64,000 bases of DNA from Halorubrum sp. CSM-61 (lineage in GTDB: Archaea > Halobacteriota > Halobacteria > Halobacteriales > Haloferacaceae): the NCBI RefSeq assembly GCF_003781945.1, contig NZ_RJJW01000005.1, positions 102,536-166,535 of the forward strand, in the 5' to 3' direction. The number at the start of each line of letters is the position of its first letter. Within the stretch, counting starts at the first letter, position 1. The position numbers were made by a program, and so were the translations under genes. Positions 44,147 through 52,476 of the stretch are shown one piece after another. The notes below the pieces were generated by a model that had not been told where the DNA came from, did not search any database, and saw only the letters and a list, made by a program, of their open reading frames with translations.

Positions 44147-46054
44147 CTACTCGGCGACGTTCGTCTCCCGCACCCGGATCCCCTTGCGCGCGAGGTGCCG
44201 CATCTGTCGCTGGGCGAACTCCTCCTCGCTCGACCCGCGGGTCGCGAGCACGTACACGAGCGCGGAGCCGGTCGGCCGCATGGTCCGGCCTGCGCGCTGT
44301 GACCCCTGTCGCCGCGAGCCGCCGAGACCGCTGGCGACGACCGCGAGCTCGGCGTTCGGGAGGTCGATCCCCTCGTCGCCGACGCGGGAGACCACGAGGG
44401 CGTCGACCTCGTCGCGGTCGCGGTCGTCGCCGTCTCTCCCCTCGTCCTCCTTCCGGAACCGCCGGAACAGCTCCGCGCGCTCGTAGTGGGGCGTCTCGCC
44501 GCTGACGAAGGGGACGCCGAGCGCGTCGGCGATCGCCTCGCCCTGATCGAGGTACTCGATGAACACGAGCGCCTTCTTGTCGCGGTGGGCGGCCAGCAGG
44601 TACCGAATCTCCTCGATCTTCGCGGGGTTCTCGGCCGCGAGCCGGCGTCGCTCTCGGCCGTCGGCGCTGGCGTACTCGTTGCGCGCCATCTCGTCGCGCC
44701 ACGGGACGTACCGGATCTCCACTTCCGGCTCCTGGACGAAGCCGGCCTCGAACAGCTCGTCCCAGTCGGCGCCGATCGGTCGCCCGATCAGGGTGTAGAT
44801 CTCCTCCTCGCTGCCGGTCTCGCGAACGGGCGTGGCCGAGAGGCCGAGGCGGTGTTTTGCTTGCAACTCTGCAGACCGTGAAAATATAGGGGCTGTGATG
44901 TGATGCGCCTCGTCGAAACAGATCAGCCCCCACTTCCGGGAGTCGAACAGGGCCCGGTGGCGGTCCATCCCGGCGATCTGGTAGGTCGCGATCGTGACCG
45001 GCCGGATCTCCTTTTGACCGCCGTGGTACAGTCCGATGTCGGCGGGATCGATCGTGGAGTGGTCGAGCAGTTCCTCGCGCCACTGCCCGGCGAGCTCGCG
45101 GGAGGGGACCAGAATGAGCGTCTCGCCGCCGACCGCCGCGATGGTCGCGATGGCGGCGACGGTCTTGCCGGAGCCCGGCGGGCCGACGTACACCCCGGAG
45201 CGCGCGTCGAGGAACGTCTCGACCCACGTCTCCTGGTAGTCGCGGAGGTCGGTCGTCAGGTCGATGTCGACGGGGTCGCCCACGTCGAGGTCGCGGTCGT
45301 CTTCGACCGGGTAGCCGGCGTCGTAGAGGGCGCGTTTGACCGCGGCGACGGCGTCCTCGTTCACCCACGCCTCCGTCTCGGAGATGGGCGCGCGGAGGTG
45401 ATCGGCGTCGAGGTGCTGGTCCGCGACGTTCCCCATCAGGCTCTCGCTTGCGGCCTGGAGGACGACGTAGCCGTCCTCGTGGGTATACAGTCGAAAGCGG
45501 TGCGCGCGGCGCCACTGGTCGCGTATCCAGTCTTCGAGGTGGTCGAACCGGCGCGGGAGCACCGACCGGAGGCCCGCGATGAGGCCGTCGGCGTCCTCGA
45601 ACGGCGCGGCCCACACGTCCTCCTGCCGGATGCGGTAGAGGTACCCGCGCGTGTCGGGCTCGGTGCCGGTGGTGTCGACGAGGTGCGCGAACTGCGAGAG
45701 CCGCGCGCGGGTGAACTGCGTCGGGCGGTCGACCACGATCTCCCGGCGGTCGGGGAACGCGACGACGCGCTCGCGGGTCGCCAGCCGGCCCCAGTCGGTC
45801 GGGTAGAAGACGACGGGGTCGCTCTCGACGTCGAGCCGGTCCACGTCGCCGCGGTCGACGAGCGCGGCGAGGGCGTCGCGCGCGGCCGCCTGCGAGGTGC
45901 CGAGCCGTCTCGCGACCTCGCTCGCGGTCGCGACCGGTCGCTCCTCGGCCTCTAACGCCTCGTGGAAACGATCGAGCGAGAGCTCCTCTGCGGTGTCGTC
46001 GGAATCGTCGGCGTCACCGGCGGTGGGCTCGGAGTCGCCGGAGTCGTCGGTCAT
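44147..46054 (-). CDS. XPB/RAD25-type DNA helicase
   Basis: A 635-residue superfamily 2 helicase. After an acidic N-terminal tail comes a winged-helix-like segment (about residues 45-105) and a damage-recognition-like region. Helicase motifs follow: Q/Ia area LRDYQETWVETFLD, Walker A VGPPGSGKT, DEAH (CFDEAHHITA), LSATPVRE, and the motif V-VI block SRVGDEGIDLPNAE with GSQRAGRTMRP. Such archaeal XPB homologues open DNA in repair. The ATG at 46054 starts just after a non-coding stretch; the longer frame is not credible. It is divergent from element copy 4. Confidence 0.93.
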   Translation of the reverse strand: MTDDSGDSEPTAGDADDSDDTAEELSLDRFHEALEAEERPVATASEVARRLGTSQAAARDALAALVDRGDVDRLDVESDPVVFYPTDWGRLATRERVVAFPDRREIVVDRPTQFTRARLSQFAHLVDTTGTEPDTRGYLYRIRQEDVWAAPFEDADGLIAGLRSVLPRRFDHLEDWIRDQWRRAHRFRLYTHEDGYVVLQAASESLMGNVADQHLDADHLRAPISETEAWVNEDAVAAVKRALYDAGYPVEDDRDLDVGDPVDIDLTTDLRDYQETWVETFLDARSGVYVGPPGSGKTVAAIATIAAVGGETLILVPSRELAGQWREELLDHSTIDPADIGLYHGGQKEIRPVTIATYQIAGMDRHRALFDSRKWGLICFDEAHHITAPIFSRSAELQAKHRLGLSATPVRETGSEEEIYTLIGRPIGADWDELFEAGFVQEPEVEIRYVPWRDEMARNEYASADGRERRRLAAENPAKIEEIRYLLAAHRDKKALVFIEYLDQGEAIADALGVPFVSGETPHYERAELFRRFRKEDEGRDGDDRDRDEVDALVVSRVGDEGIDLPNAELAVVASGLGGSRRQGSQRAGRTMRPTGSALVYVLATRGSSEEEFAQRQMRHLARKGIRVRETNVAE

Positions 46055-46194
46055 TGCCCCCGGTTCGGTCGCGAGGGGGAAATGGATAGCGTCCGCGGCC
46101 GGGGGCGGAGTGGGGCGAAGGGGCTCCGCTAAAACCCTACCGTTCGGAGATATGCTCACCCGAAACGACCGGTCGCTGAGGGGTGCTTCCTGAT

Positions 46195-46538
46195 TGATTG
46201 CGGGAGTAAGTATTGCAGATCGGTGGTGGCGAATCAGTACTTAAAGGATCCGTGAGCGATGGCGACGATCGCTTATAAAGAACAACGCGGTGGCGCGCCC
46301 CGGTGAGCGGCCCGTAGGGCCGCGAACCGACGGTGCGAGGGAGTCGCTGGCGGCTATCGCCGCCAGCGACGAGGCTGGGGAGGCGTGAGGCGCGGTTGCG
46401 GTGCTGTGCGGGTGGGATTCAAAGGGGCAGTCGCTGTGGGCGGCGCAGGCGACGTAAGCACCGCAGCGAGCACCGCGAGCGAGGAGCGCAGCGAGCGTGC
46501 GCCGCCCACAGCGACTGGGGCTTTGGAGGTGTTCACCG
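46195..46538 (+). repeat. structured intergenic element, copy 4 (most complete)
   Basis: Plus-strand order: leader from about 46195 (shared with copy 1), TATA-like CTTATAAAG (46272-46280), GCGGTGGCGCG, hairpin GCGGCCC/GGGCCGC (46307-46313 with 46317-46323), a perfect 12-bp variable hairpin (46343-46354 with 46359-46370, loop TATC), GAGGCTGGGGAGG, GGGATTCAAAGGGGCAG, a perfect 19-bp stem (46428-46446 with 46499-46517, 52-nt loop), then GGGGCTTTGGAGGTGTTCACC. Beyond 46538, further degraded TATAA units continue to about 46595. It lies between the XPB gene and the DUF4258-like gene. Non-coding. Confidence 0.9.
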
Positions 46539-46629
46539 CAATACCGTCGATCACTTATAAACAGCCGCTAGCAACGTCACCCGATCACGTATAAAACCTC
46601 GATCAACTAACGTGCGAGACGTACTCCCG

Positions 46630-47352
46630 CTATCGACCGGATGGACCGTGACAGCCGCGGCCGGTGATCGCGTCCTTCGACCGGAACCGGCACCCGCAGG
46701 CGGTACAGCGGACGAACGGCTCGCCGGGCTCCGTTTCGAGCCGGTGCTCGCCGACGACGAAGGGGCGCGTCACCGTCCGGGGTCGGATCCGGTCGGGGAT
46801 CGGCGTGGCGGCGGACTCGCTCAACGCCGCCCGCACGGCGATGGTGTCGACGTCGACGGGATCCCAGCGGGGGGCGTCGAGGGCCGCCTCGCGGTCGGCC
46901 ACCTCGGTCCAGCCGGTGACGACGACCGGGGAGTTCGTCTCCGTGTCGCTCACGACGACGACGAACCGGATCCCGCCGTCGACGAGGGCGAACCGCCAGC
47001 CGTCGGTCCGGTTCCAGCGGAGCTGACCGTCCCGGATCGCGTCGCTGACGGTCCGGGTCGAGACGTATCGGCCGGGCTGTTCCAGCCGCTCGCGGAAGTG
47101 ATCGGTGAGGGCGTAGCGCCCGGGGTCGCGGACGGGCGGGTCCTCGGGCGTTCTGCCCGCGGAGTGACGCTTGCCCGCTCTCGGTCGCCGAGAGCGGGGG
47201 GCGTCCGCGTCCGGCCCGTGCGGGAGGGTACCGGATCTCGTCGTCGTTCGCCGGCGAGACCCCGCCGGCGCGGTCGAGGACGCGGTCCGACGCTCCGTCG
47301 ATCCGGGACGGGATGACTCGGCGTCTCCCGGCCCGCCCTGTCGGGATGCCAC
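46630..47352 (-). CDS. DUF4258-like protein with a C-terminal zinc ribbon
   Basis: Up to 240 residues. The first 75 are Arg/Ser-rich and perhaps not all translated. The recognisable part has a DUF4258-like pattern (RYALTDHFRERLEQPGRYVSTRTVSDAI, then WRFALVDGGIRFVVVV), a RelE-like toxin fold family. It ends with a zinc-ribbon-like CTACGCRFRSKDAITGRGC. The GTG at 47352 sits about 25 nt after a CTTAAG TATA-like site, giving a leaderless start. No antitoxin gene is visible next to it. Function uncertain. Confidence 0.6.
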   Translation of the reverse strand: MASRQGGPGDAESSRPGSTERRTASSTAPAGSRRRTTTRSGTLPHGPDADAPRSRRPRAGKRHSAGRTPEDPPVRDPGRYALTDHFRERLEQPGRYVSTRTVSDAIRDGQLRWNRTDGWRFALVDGGIRFVVVVSDTETNSPVVVTGWTEVADREAALDAPRWDPVDVDTIAVRAALSESAATPIPDRIRPRTVTRPFVVGEHRLETEPGEPFVRCTACGCRFRSKDAITGRGCHGPSGR

Positions 47353-47457
47353 TGAGTGTTGGTACAGAGTGTGCTCTTAAGTGTGTTACGGCGGCACAGG
47401 GGTGCGGTCTGCGGATCGGTTCCGAGATCCCGGAAGTCTCCGCACGGCGGTCGCGCG

Positions 47458-48426
47458 CTACTCGTGGCCGGAGACGCGGACCGGCTCGTACGGCTCCTCT
47501 AACCACTCCACGTCCGACTCGGAGAGGTCGACGTCGAGCGCCTCGACGGCGTCCTCGAGGTGCTCGACACTGGATGTGCCGACGATGGGGGCGTCGACGA
47601 CCTCCTGCCCGGCGACCCAGCGGAGCGCGATCTGGGCCATCCGCACGCCCTTCTCGTCGGCCAGCTCCTCGACCCGACGGTTGATCTCCTCGCCGCCGCC
47701 CTCGCGGTACGGGCGTCCGAGCGCCGTCTCGTGTCCCCCGCGGGTCGTCGCGTCGTCCTGCTCGTACGGGCGCGCGAGGTAGCCGGCGCCGACGGGACTC
47801 CACGGGATCATTCCGATCCCCTCCTTCTCGCAGAGCGGGACCATCTCGCGCTCCTCCTCGCGGTACGCGAGGTTGTAGAGGTTCTGCATCGTAACGAACC
47901 GCTCGTACCCCTCCCGGTCGCTGGTGTGCAACGCCTCGGCGAACTGGTGAGCCCACATCGAGGAGGCGCCGATATACCGCACCTTCCCGCGTCGCACGGC
48001 GTCGTCGAGCGTCGACAGCGTCTCCTCGATCGGCGTGTCGTAGTCCCACCGGTGGATCTGATAGAGGTCGACCGTGTCCATTCCCAGCCGGTCGAGGCTG
48101 TTCTCAAGCTCCTGTTCGATCGCCTTCCGCGAGAGCCCGCCCGAGTTGGGGTTCGACTCGTCCATCTCGCCGTACACCTTGGTGGCGACGGTGAACCGGT
48201 CGCGGTCGTACTCGGCGAGCACGTCGCCGAGGACCTCCTCGCTCTCGCCGTTCGAGTAGACGTTGGCCGTGTCGAAAAAGGTGATACCGAGGTCGATCGC
48301 GCGCTCGATCAGCTCCCGTCCCTCCTCCTCGTCGAGCATCCACTCGTGCTCGCTCCCGAAGCTCATACAGCCGAGCGCGAGCCGGCTGACGCTCGCGCCG
48401 GTGTCGCCCAGCGTCGTGTACTCCAT
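47458..48426 (-). CDS. aldo/keto reductase
   Basis: A 322-residue (alpha/beta)8 NADPH-dependent carbonyl reductase. The family signatures are clear: MEYTTLGDTGASVSRLALGC, the catalytic aspartate and tyrosine in FFDTANVYSNGESEE, lysine in VATKVYG and histidine in YQIHRWDY, with the IIPWSPVGAGYLAR-like segment near the cofactor (here MIPWSPVGAGYLAR). It is 53 bp from, and codirectional with, the TrmB regulator gene, so that regulator may act on it. Substrate unknown. Confidence 0.95.
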   Translation of the reverse strand: MEYTTLGDTGASVSRLALGCMSFGSEHEWMLDEEEGRELIERAIDLGITFFDTANVYSNGESEEVLGDVLAEYDRDRFTVATKVYGEMDESNPNSGGLSRKAIEQELENSLDRLGMDTVDLYQIHRWDYDTPIEETLSTLDDAVRRGKVRYIGASSMWAHQFAEALHTSDREGYERFVTMQNLYNLAYREEEREMVPLCEKEGIGMIPWSPVGAGYLARPYEQDDATTRGGHETALGRPYREGGGEEINRRVEELADEKGVRMAQIALRWVAGQEVVDAPIVGTSSVEHLEDAVEALDVDLSESDVEWLEEPYEPVRVSGHE

Positions 48427-48479
48427 ACGGATCGAGCGGGCCCGGGACTTAAAAAATCACAGCGCGAGCGACGCCCCGA

Positions 48480-49532
48480 TCACAGCGCGGGCGGCTCGCC
48501 GCGTCCGATGACGATCTCCTGTCCCTCGACGTCCTCGAGGGCGGCGACGCGACCGCCGATGGCGACCCGGCCGGTCTCGGTCTCGACGGTGAGCGACGCG
48601 ACTTCCTCGGTGTCCTCGAACGCGAGGTCGACGACGCGCCCCCGGACGGTCACCGAGTCGCCCGTCTCGATGTCGCGCCCCTCCACGGTCGCGTAGAACT
48701 CCTCGCCCTCGAACTCGCGGACGTCCTTGACCGCGCGGCGGATCGAGGCGTAGCGGCGCGGGAACGGGCGGGCGGCCCCGTCGGCGGCGAGCGTCTCGGC
48801 GGTCGTCCACAGCACGGTGCCGAAGAAGCCGGAGACGAGGAACCCGAGCGCGGAGCGGTTGAAGATGACGCCGTAGCGCTCGCGGTCGTCGCGGAGCGCG
48901 TCCTGCGTGGCGTACACCGAGTACTCGCCGTCGCCCACGGCCAGGATCGGGGTGGTGATCCCGCGGCGGGCGCGGGCGATGGTCGCGACCTCCAGGTAGT
49001 CGAACTCGTCGGGGTCCGGCGCGCGCGAGGCGGGCGTGACGAGCAGTTCGACGCTGACGCCCGCCTGGACCTTCGCCGCGAGCTCGTCGCGGAAGCGGCG
49101 GAGCAGCCCCGGCGTGAGCGATAACGCGAGCTCGTACTCGGCGCCGGCGATCACCTCTTCGAGGTATCGGAGGATCGTCGATCGCGACTTCACCAGCGAC
49201 ACCGCCTCGGTCTCGCGGGTCGGCGCGGTGTAGCGGGCCTCCAGCTCGTCGACCATCTCGGCGAACGACGACCGGAGCTCCCCGAACGCGTCCTCCGGGT
49301 CGACGGCGACGATCTTCATCGGGCGGGACTCGCGGAGCTCCACGAGCCCCCGGTCCGAGAGGCTTCGGACCGTGTCGTACACGCGCGGCTGCGGGATGTC
49401 GGTCCGGTCGGCGATGTCGCTCGCGGTCAGCTCGCCGTGTTCTAACACGGCGAGGTACGCGTCGATCTCGTACTCGCCGAGGTTGAATCGGTCCCCGACG
49501 CGGTCGAGCGTGCCGCGGAGATCGTCGGTCAT
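48480..49532 (-). CDS. TrmB family transcriptional regulator
   Basis: A 350-residue regulator. Residues 1-75 form the TrmB winged helix ([41 protein letters not shown] and [12 protein letters not shown]), a coiled-coil region follows (about 85-115), then a phospholipase-D-like/sugar-binding domain and a small beta-barrel C-terminus that ends [13 protein letters not shown]. TrmB proteins sense sugars and control glycolysis or transport. It probably shares a transcript with the aldo/keto reductase downstream. Confidence 0.92.
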   Translation of the reverse strand: MTDDLRGTLDRVGDRFNLGEYEIDAYLAVLEHGELTASDIADRTDIPQPRVYDTVRSLSDRGLVELRESRPMKIVAVDPEDAFGELRSSFAEMVDELEARYTAPTRETEAVSLVKSRSTILRYLEEVIAGAEYELALSLTPGLLRRFRDELAAKVQAGVSVELLVTPASRAPDPDEFDYLEVATIARARRGITTPILAVGDGEYSVYATQDALRDDRERYGVIFNRSALGFLVSGFFGTVLWTTAETLAADGAARPFPRRYASIRRAVKDVREFEGEEFYATVEGRDIETGDSVTVRGRVVDLAFEDTEEVASLTVETETGRVAIGGRVAALEDVEGQEIVIGRGEPPAL

Positions 49533-49605
49533 AGAGGTGTCGAGACGGTCCTCCGGTATAGCTTTTTACTATGAGCCGAGTAGCACGCGTTTTCAGAGCC
49601 GCGTC

Positions 49606-50346
49606 CTACATGTACATTCGATCGTAGGTCCCGTCGGGCTCGCGCTCCTCGATCCGCTCGGCCAGGTCCTCGTAGTGGCGGCGCACGTCGGCCGCGAACG
49701 ACGCCAGCGGCCCCGAGTCGACGCCCAGATCGTACGTCTCGTCGATCGTGTCCACGAGCCGCACCGCGGCGTCGGCGTCCGGCGCCTGCGCGTGGACCGG
49801 CGTGATGAACACGCCGACGCCGAGCGGGGAGTCGATTCCCCGTTCGAGCAGGGACGCGTTCGTCCCGTCGAGGAACCCCGACTCCATCGGCGGGACCCGG
49901 TCGTCGTCGAGACGCCGTTCGCGGTAGTCGTCCGTCGCGACGTAGAAGGTGCGGTGGGCGTCCGGACCGTGCGGGATCGGAACGCCGGAGAGCACCGCGA
50001 TCTCCGAGACGCCCGCGGACTCCGTCCAGTCGAGGACGGCCGCCGCGAGCCGCTCGCCGAGCACGGGCGGAACGAACTGCTCGGCCACGAGCACGGTGAC
50101 GTCGAGGTCGTCGTCGGAGTACAGTCGGAGCGGGTGCCGCGGACGCCCCTTCTCGAAGGGCGTGATCGACGGGAGCCCTTCGGCTCGGACGAATCCCGTC
50201 TGTTCGAGCTCGAGGTTCTTGATGAGGTAGTCAACGGCAGTCAGTTCGGCGAGTCCGAACGACGCGAATCCGGCGACGAGCACGTCGCTCGGCGCTGATT
50301 CGTGTGTGACGCTGAAGGACGGGCCGTCGCGTGGCGAGTTCGGCAT
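49606..50346 (-). CDS. PAC2 family protein (proteasome assembly chaperone-like)
   Basis: A 246-residue protein with the PAC2 fold: VLVAGFASFGLAELTAVDYLI near the N-terminus, then VTVLVAEQFVP, IAVLSGVPIPHGP and the late LGVGVFITPVHAQAPDADAAVRLVDTI. Archaeal members resemble proteasome assembly chaperones, but many act elsewhere. Alone between TrmB and the AOR-family gene. The ATG at 50346 gives a natural start. Confidence 0.87.
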   Translation of the reverse strand: MPNSPRDGPSFSVTHESAPSDVLVAGFASFGLAELTAVDYLIKNLELEQTGFVRAEGLPSITPFEKGRPRHPLRLYSDDDLDVTVLVAEQFVPPVLGERLAAAVLDWTESAGVSEIAVLSGVPIPHGPDAHRTFYVATDDYRERRLDDDRVPPMESGFLDGTNASLLERGIDSPLGVGVFITPVHAQAPDADAAVRLVDTIDETYDLGVDSGPLASFAADVRRHYEDLAERIEEREPDGTYDRMYM

Positions 50347-50454
50347 ACGCCCGCTTCTCCGGGCGGCGGGTTAATAGTGAGTAGCTCTCCGCGGTTCTCT
50401 ACCGCGCGTCGGACCTGTACCATCCCGACGTCCGGCGGTCGACTTCGACGCGAT

Positions 50455-52371
50455 TCAGTCTTCCGGGGTCGCCGCGGGGGGATCTATCGAACCGTCGTCC
50501 AGCGGTGTCGCGCCGTCGACGACGGCAGCGAGCCCGAGCCGCTCGACCGTTTCCGGCGTCGGAAGTCCGCGCTCGCCCCAGCCGCGCAGCACGTAATACC
50601 TGTCCAGCAGACGGTCGAACGCGTCGCCGTCGACGCCCGGGGTTCCGTCCTCCGCCGCCGAGCGGAGCGGGTCGGGGAGGCGGTCGTCCGCGCGGTCGAA
50701 CCCCTCACGGGCGTTGAACAGCCGCGTGAGCGTCCAGATCCGTTCGCCGGTCGTCGCGAGCGTCGCGACCGGGTCGGTCCGCGCCTCGGGATCGGCTCTA
50801 CGGGCCGGGTCGCCGCGGTCCGTACCGTCGCGATCGGCGTCGGCGACGGTCGGGTGATCGATCGCCGAGAGCCACTCCGCGCCGAGATCGGTCCCGACGG
50901 TCTCGCCGACGAAGTCGTCGACGACGAGGCTCCACAACACGGACCGGGCGTTCTGTTCGCCGACCACGTCGCGGACCCGATCGGCCGGGGTTCGGTCGGG
51001 CCGATCGACGGGTTCGGTGTCCTGCGGTCGCGCGCGACGGTGGCACGCCCCGCGATCGCTCGTCGCGTAGGCGAGCGCGACGCCGACCGCCGCTCGCGGG
51101 TCGAAGCCCGGCAGGGCCATCGACTTCACGGTGGGCACGAGCGCCTGGCCTCCGAACCGAGCCGCGGCGGCGTCGATGCCGTCGGCGAGCGCGTCCGGGA
51201 GTTCCGGGTCCGCGTCGAGGTCGTCCGCGGCCTCTCGAGCCGCGATCGCCTCCAGCAGGCGCTCGGCACCGTCCGCGTCGCCGAAGCCGACGGGACAGTC
51301 GACGATCCCCGCCTCGCCGGCGCGGATCGCCCACGCGACCGCGTTGCCCGCCCCGATCACGTCGAGACCGAGCCGGTCGCAGATCCCGCAGAGTTCGACG
51401 ACCCGATCGAAGTCGCCGATGCCGAGACCGGCTCCGAGCGTGATCGGCGCCGCGCCGCGGGGGACCACCTCGCCCTCGGACGTTTCGATCCGGAAGCCGC
51501 CGGGGACGGCCGGGTCCGTGTCCCGGGCATCGTCGTCCGTCCCCTCGCGACCCGTCGCGCGTTCGAGCGCGGCCTCGACGCCGATGTCGTCGGTACCGGC
51601 GAACCCGGTCTCCGTCCACCCCTCCGCCGCGAGGAGGCCGACCTCGTTCGCGTAGTCGACCGTTTCGATGGTCTCGCCGGCCGCCTGCCACTCGCCCGTC
51701 GCGTCCCGTTCGTAGGCCGCCGCGTCGCGGTCCCGAAGCGCGGCGAGGTCGTCCGGAACCGTCGGTGGGGGATCGCGAGCGACGACCGCCTTCAGCCGCT
51801 TCGCACCCATCACGGCCCCGGCACCGCCGCGGCCCGCGTGGTGATCGCCGCCGTCGCTCGCGACCGTCGCGTACACCGCCTCGCGCTCGCCGGCCGGGCC
51901 GACGCAGGCGACCCCCGCGTCCGGGAACCGCTCGGCCGTCTCGGCGGCGTCGTCTCCCCACGCGTCGCTCGCCGCGATCCGCGCGCGACCCCCCTCGATC
52001 TCGACGCGAACCGGTCGGTCGGCGGCGCCGGTCACGAGCAGCCCCAGGCAGTCGTCGAGCGATCCGGCGAGCCGGTCGGCGAACGCGCCGCCGGCGTAGG
52101 AGTCGAGAAAGCCGCCGGTGAGCGGCGACTTCGTCACTACGGCGTACCGCGTCTCGCCCGGGAGGAACCCCGAGAGCGGTCCGCCGAGAAACGCGAGGAG
52201 ATTCTCCGGTCCCGTCGGGTCCGCTCCCGGCGACAGCTCCTCGTAGAGGTAGCGCGCTCCGAGCCCCTTCCCGCCGACGTAGTCGCGTCGCCACTCTCGC
52301 GGGACGCGCTCGCGGGCGGTCTCGCCCGTCGAGAGGTCGACCCGGAGGACGTGGGTGCGGCTCCGGCTCAT
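50455..52371 (-). CDS. aldehyde:ferredoxin oxidoreductase family protein lacking iron-sulfur cysteines
   Basis: A 638-residue tungstopterin-type oxidoreductase. The N-terminal domain is standard: YVGGKGLGARYLYEEL, FLGGPLSGFLPGETRYAV, KSPLTGGFLDSYAGGAFADRLAG and AGRGGAGAVMGAKRLKAVV. The second pterin region keeps ATSDRGACHRRA and GLDVIGAGNAVAWA. What is missing is the CxxCxxxC triplet that normally precedes the LGAGLGI-type segment (here PGGFRIETSEGEVVPRGAAP), and the fourth cysteine after the late helix reads SLVVDDF. Without a 4Fe-4S cluster it may not use ferredoxin. Divergent from a YqeC-like gene with 105 bp between. Confidence 0.88.
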   Translation of the reverse strand: MSRSRTHVLRVDLSTGETARERVPREWRRDYVGGKGLGARYLYEELSPGADPTGPENLLAFLGGPLSGFLPGETRYAVVTKSPLTGGFLDSYAGGAFADRLAGSLDDCLGLLVTGAADRPVRVEIEGGRARIAASDAWGDDAAETAERFPDAGVACVGPAGEREAVYATVASDGGDHHAGRGGAGAVMGAKRLKAVVARDPPPTVPDDLAALRDRDAAAYERDATGEWQAAGETIETVDYANEVGLLAAEGWTETGFAGTDDIGVEAALERATGREGTDDDARDTDPAVPGGFRIETSEGEVVPRGAAPITLGAGLGIGDFDRVVELCGICDRLGLDVIGAGNAVAWAIRAGEAGIVDCPVGFGDADGAERLLEAIAAREAADDLDADPELPDALADGIDAAAARFGGQALVPTVKSMALPGFDPRAAVGVALAYATSDRGACHRRARPQDTEPVDRPDRTPADRVRDVVGEQNARSVLWSLVVDDFVGETVGTDLGAEWLSAIDHPTVADADRDGTDRGDPARRADPEARTDPVATLATTGERIWTLTRLFNAREGFDRADDRLPDPLRSAAEDGTPGVDGDAFDRLLDRYYVLRGWGERGLPTPETVERLGLAAVVDGATPLDDGSIDPPAATPED

Positions 52372-52476
52372 TCAGACGCTCTGCGCGGCGGAGACGTATC
52401 AATCTGTTCGCCACGGAACCCGATCGCCGGTCTCACCGACCGCCAGACTGAGACGGCCGGGGATCGAACGCCGCGT

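Noticed and set aside
50302-52470. Long plus-strand extension in front of the YqeC-like gene
   Set aside because: It lies opposite the AOR gene and has no family content; the YqeC fold begins at 52477.
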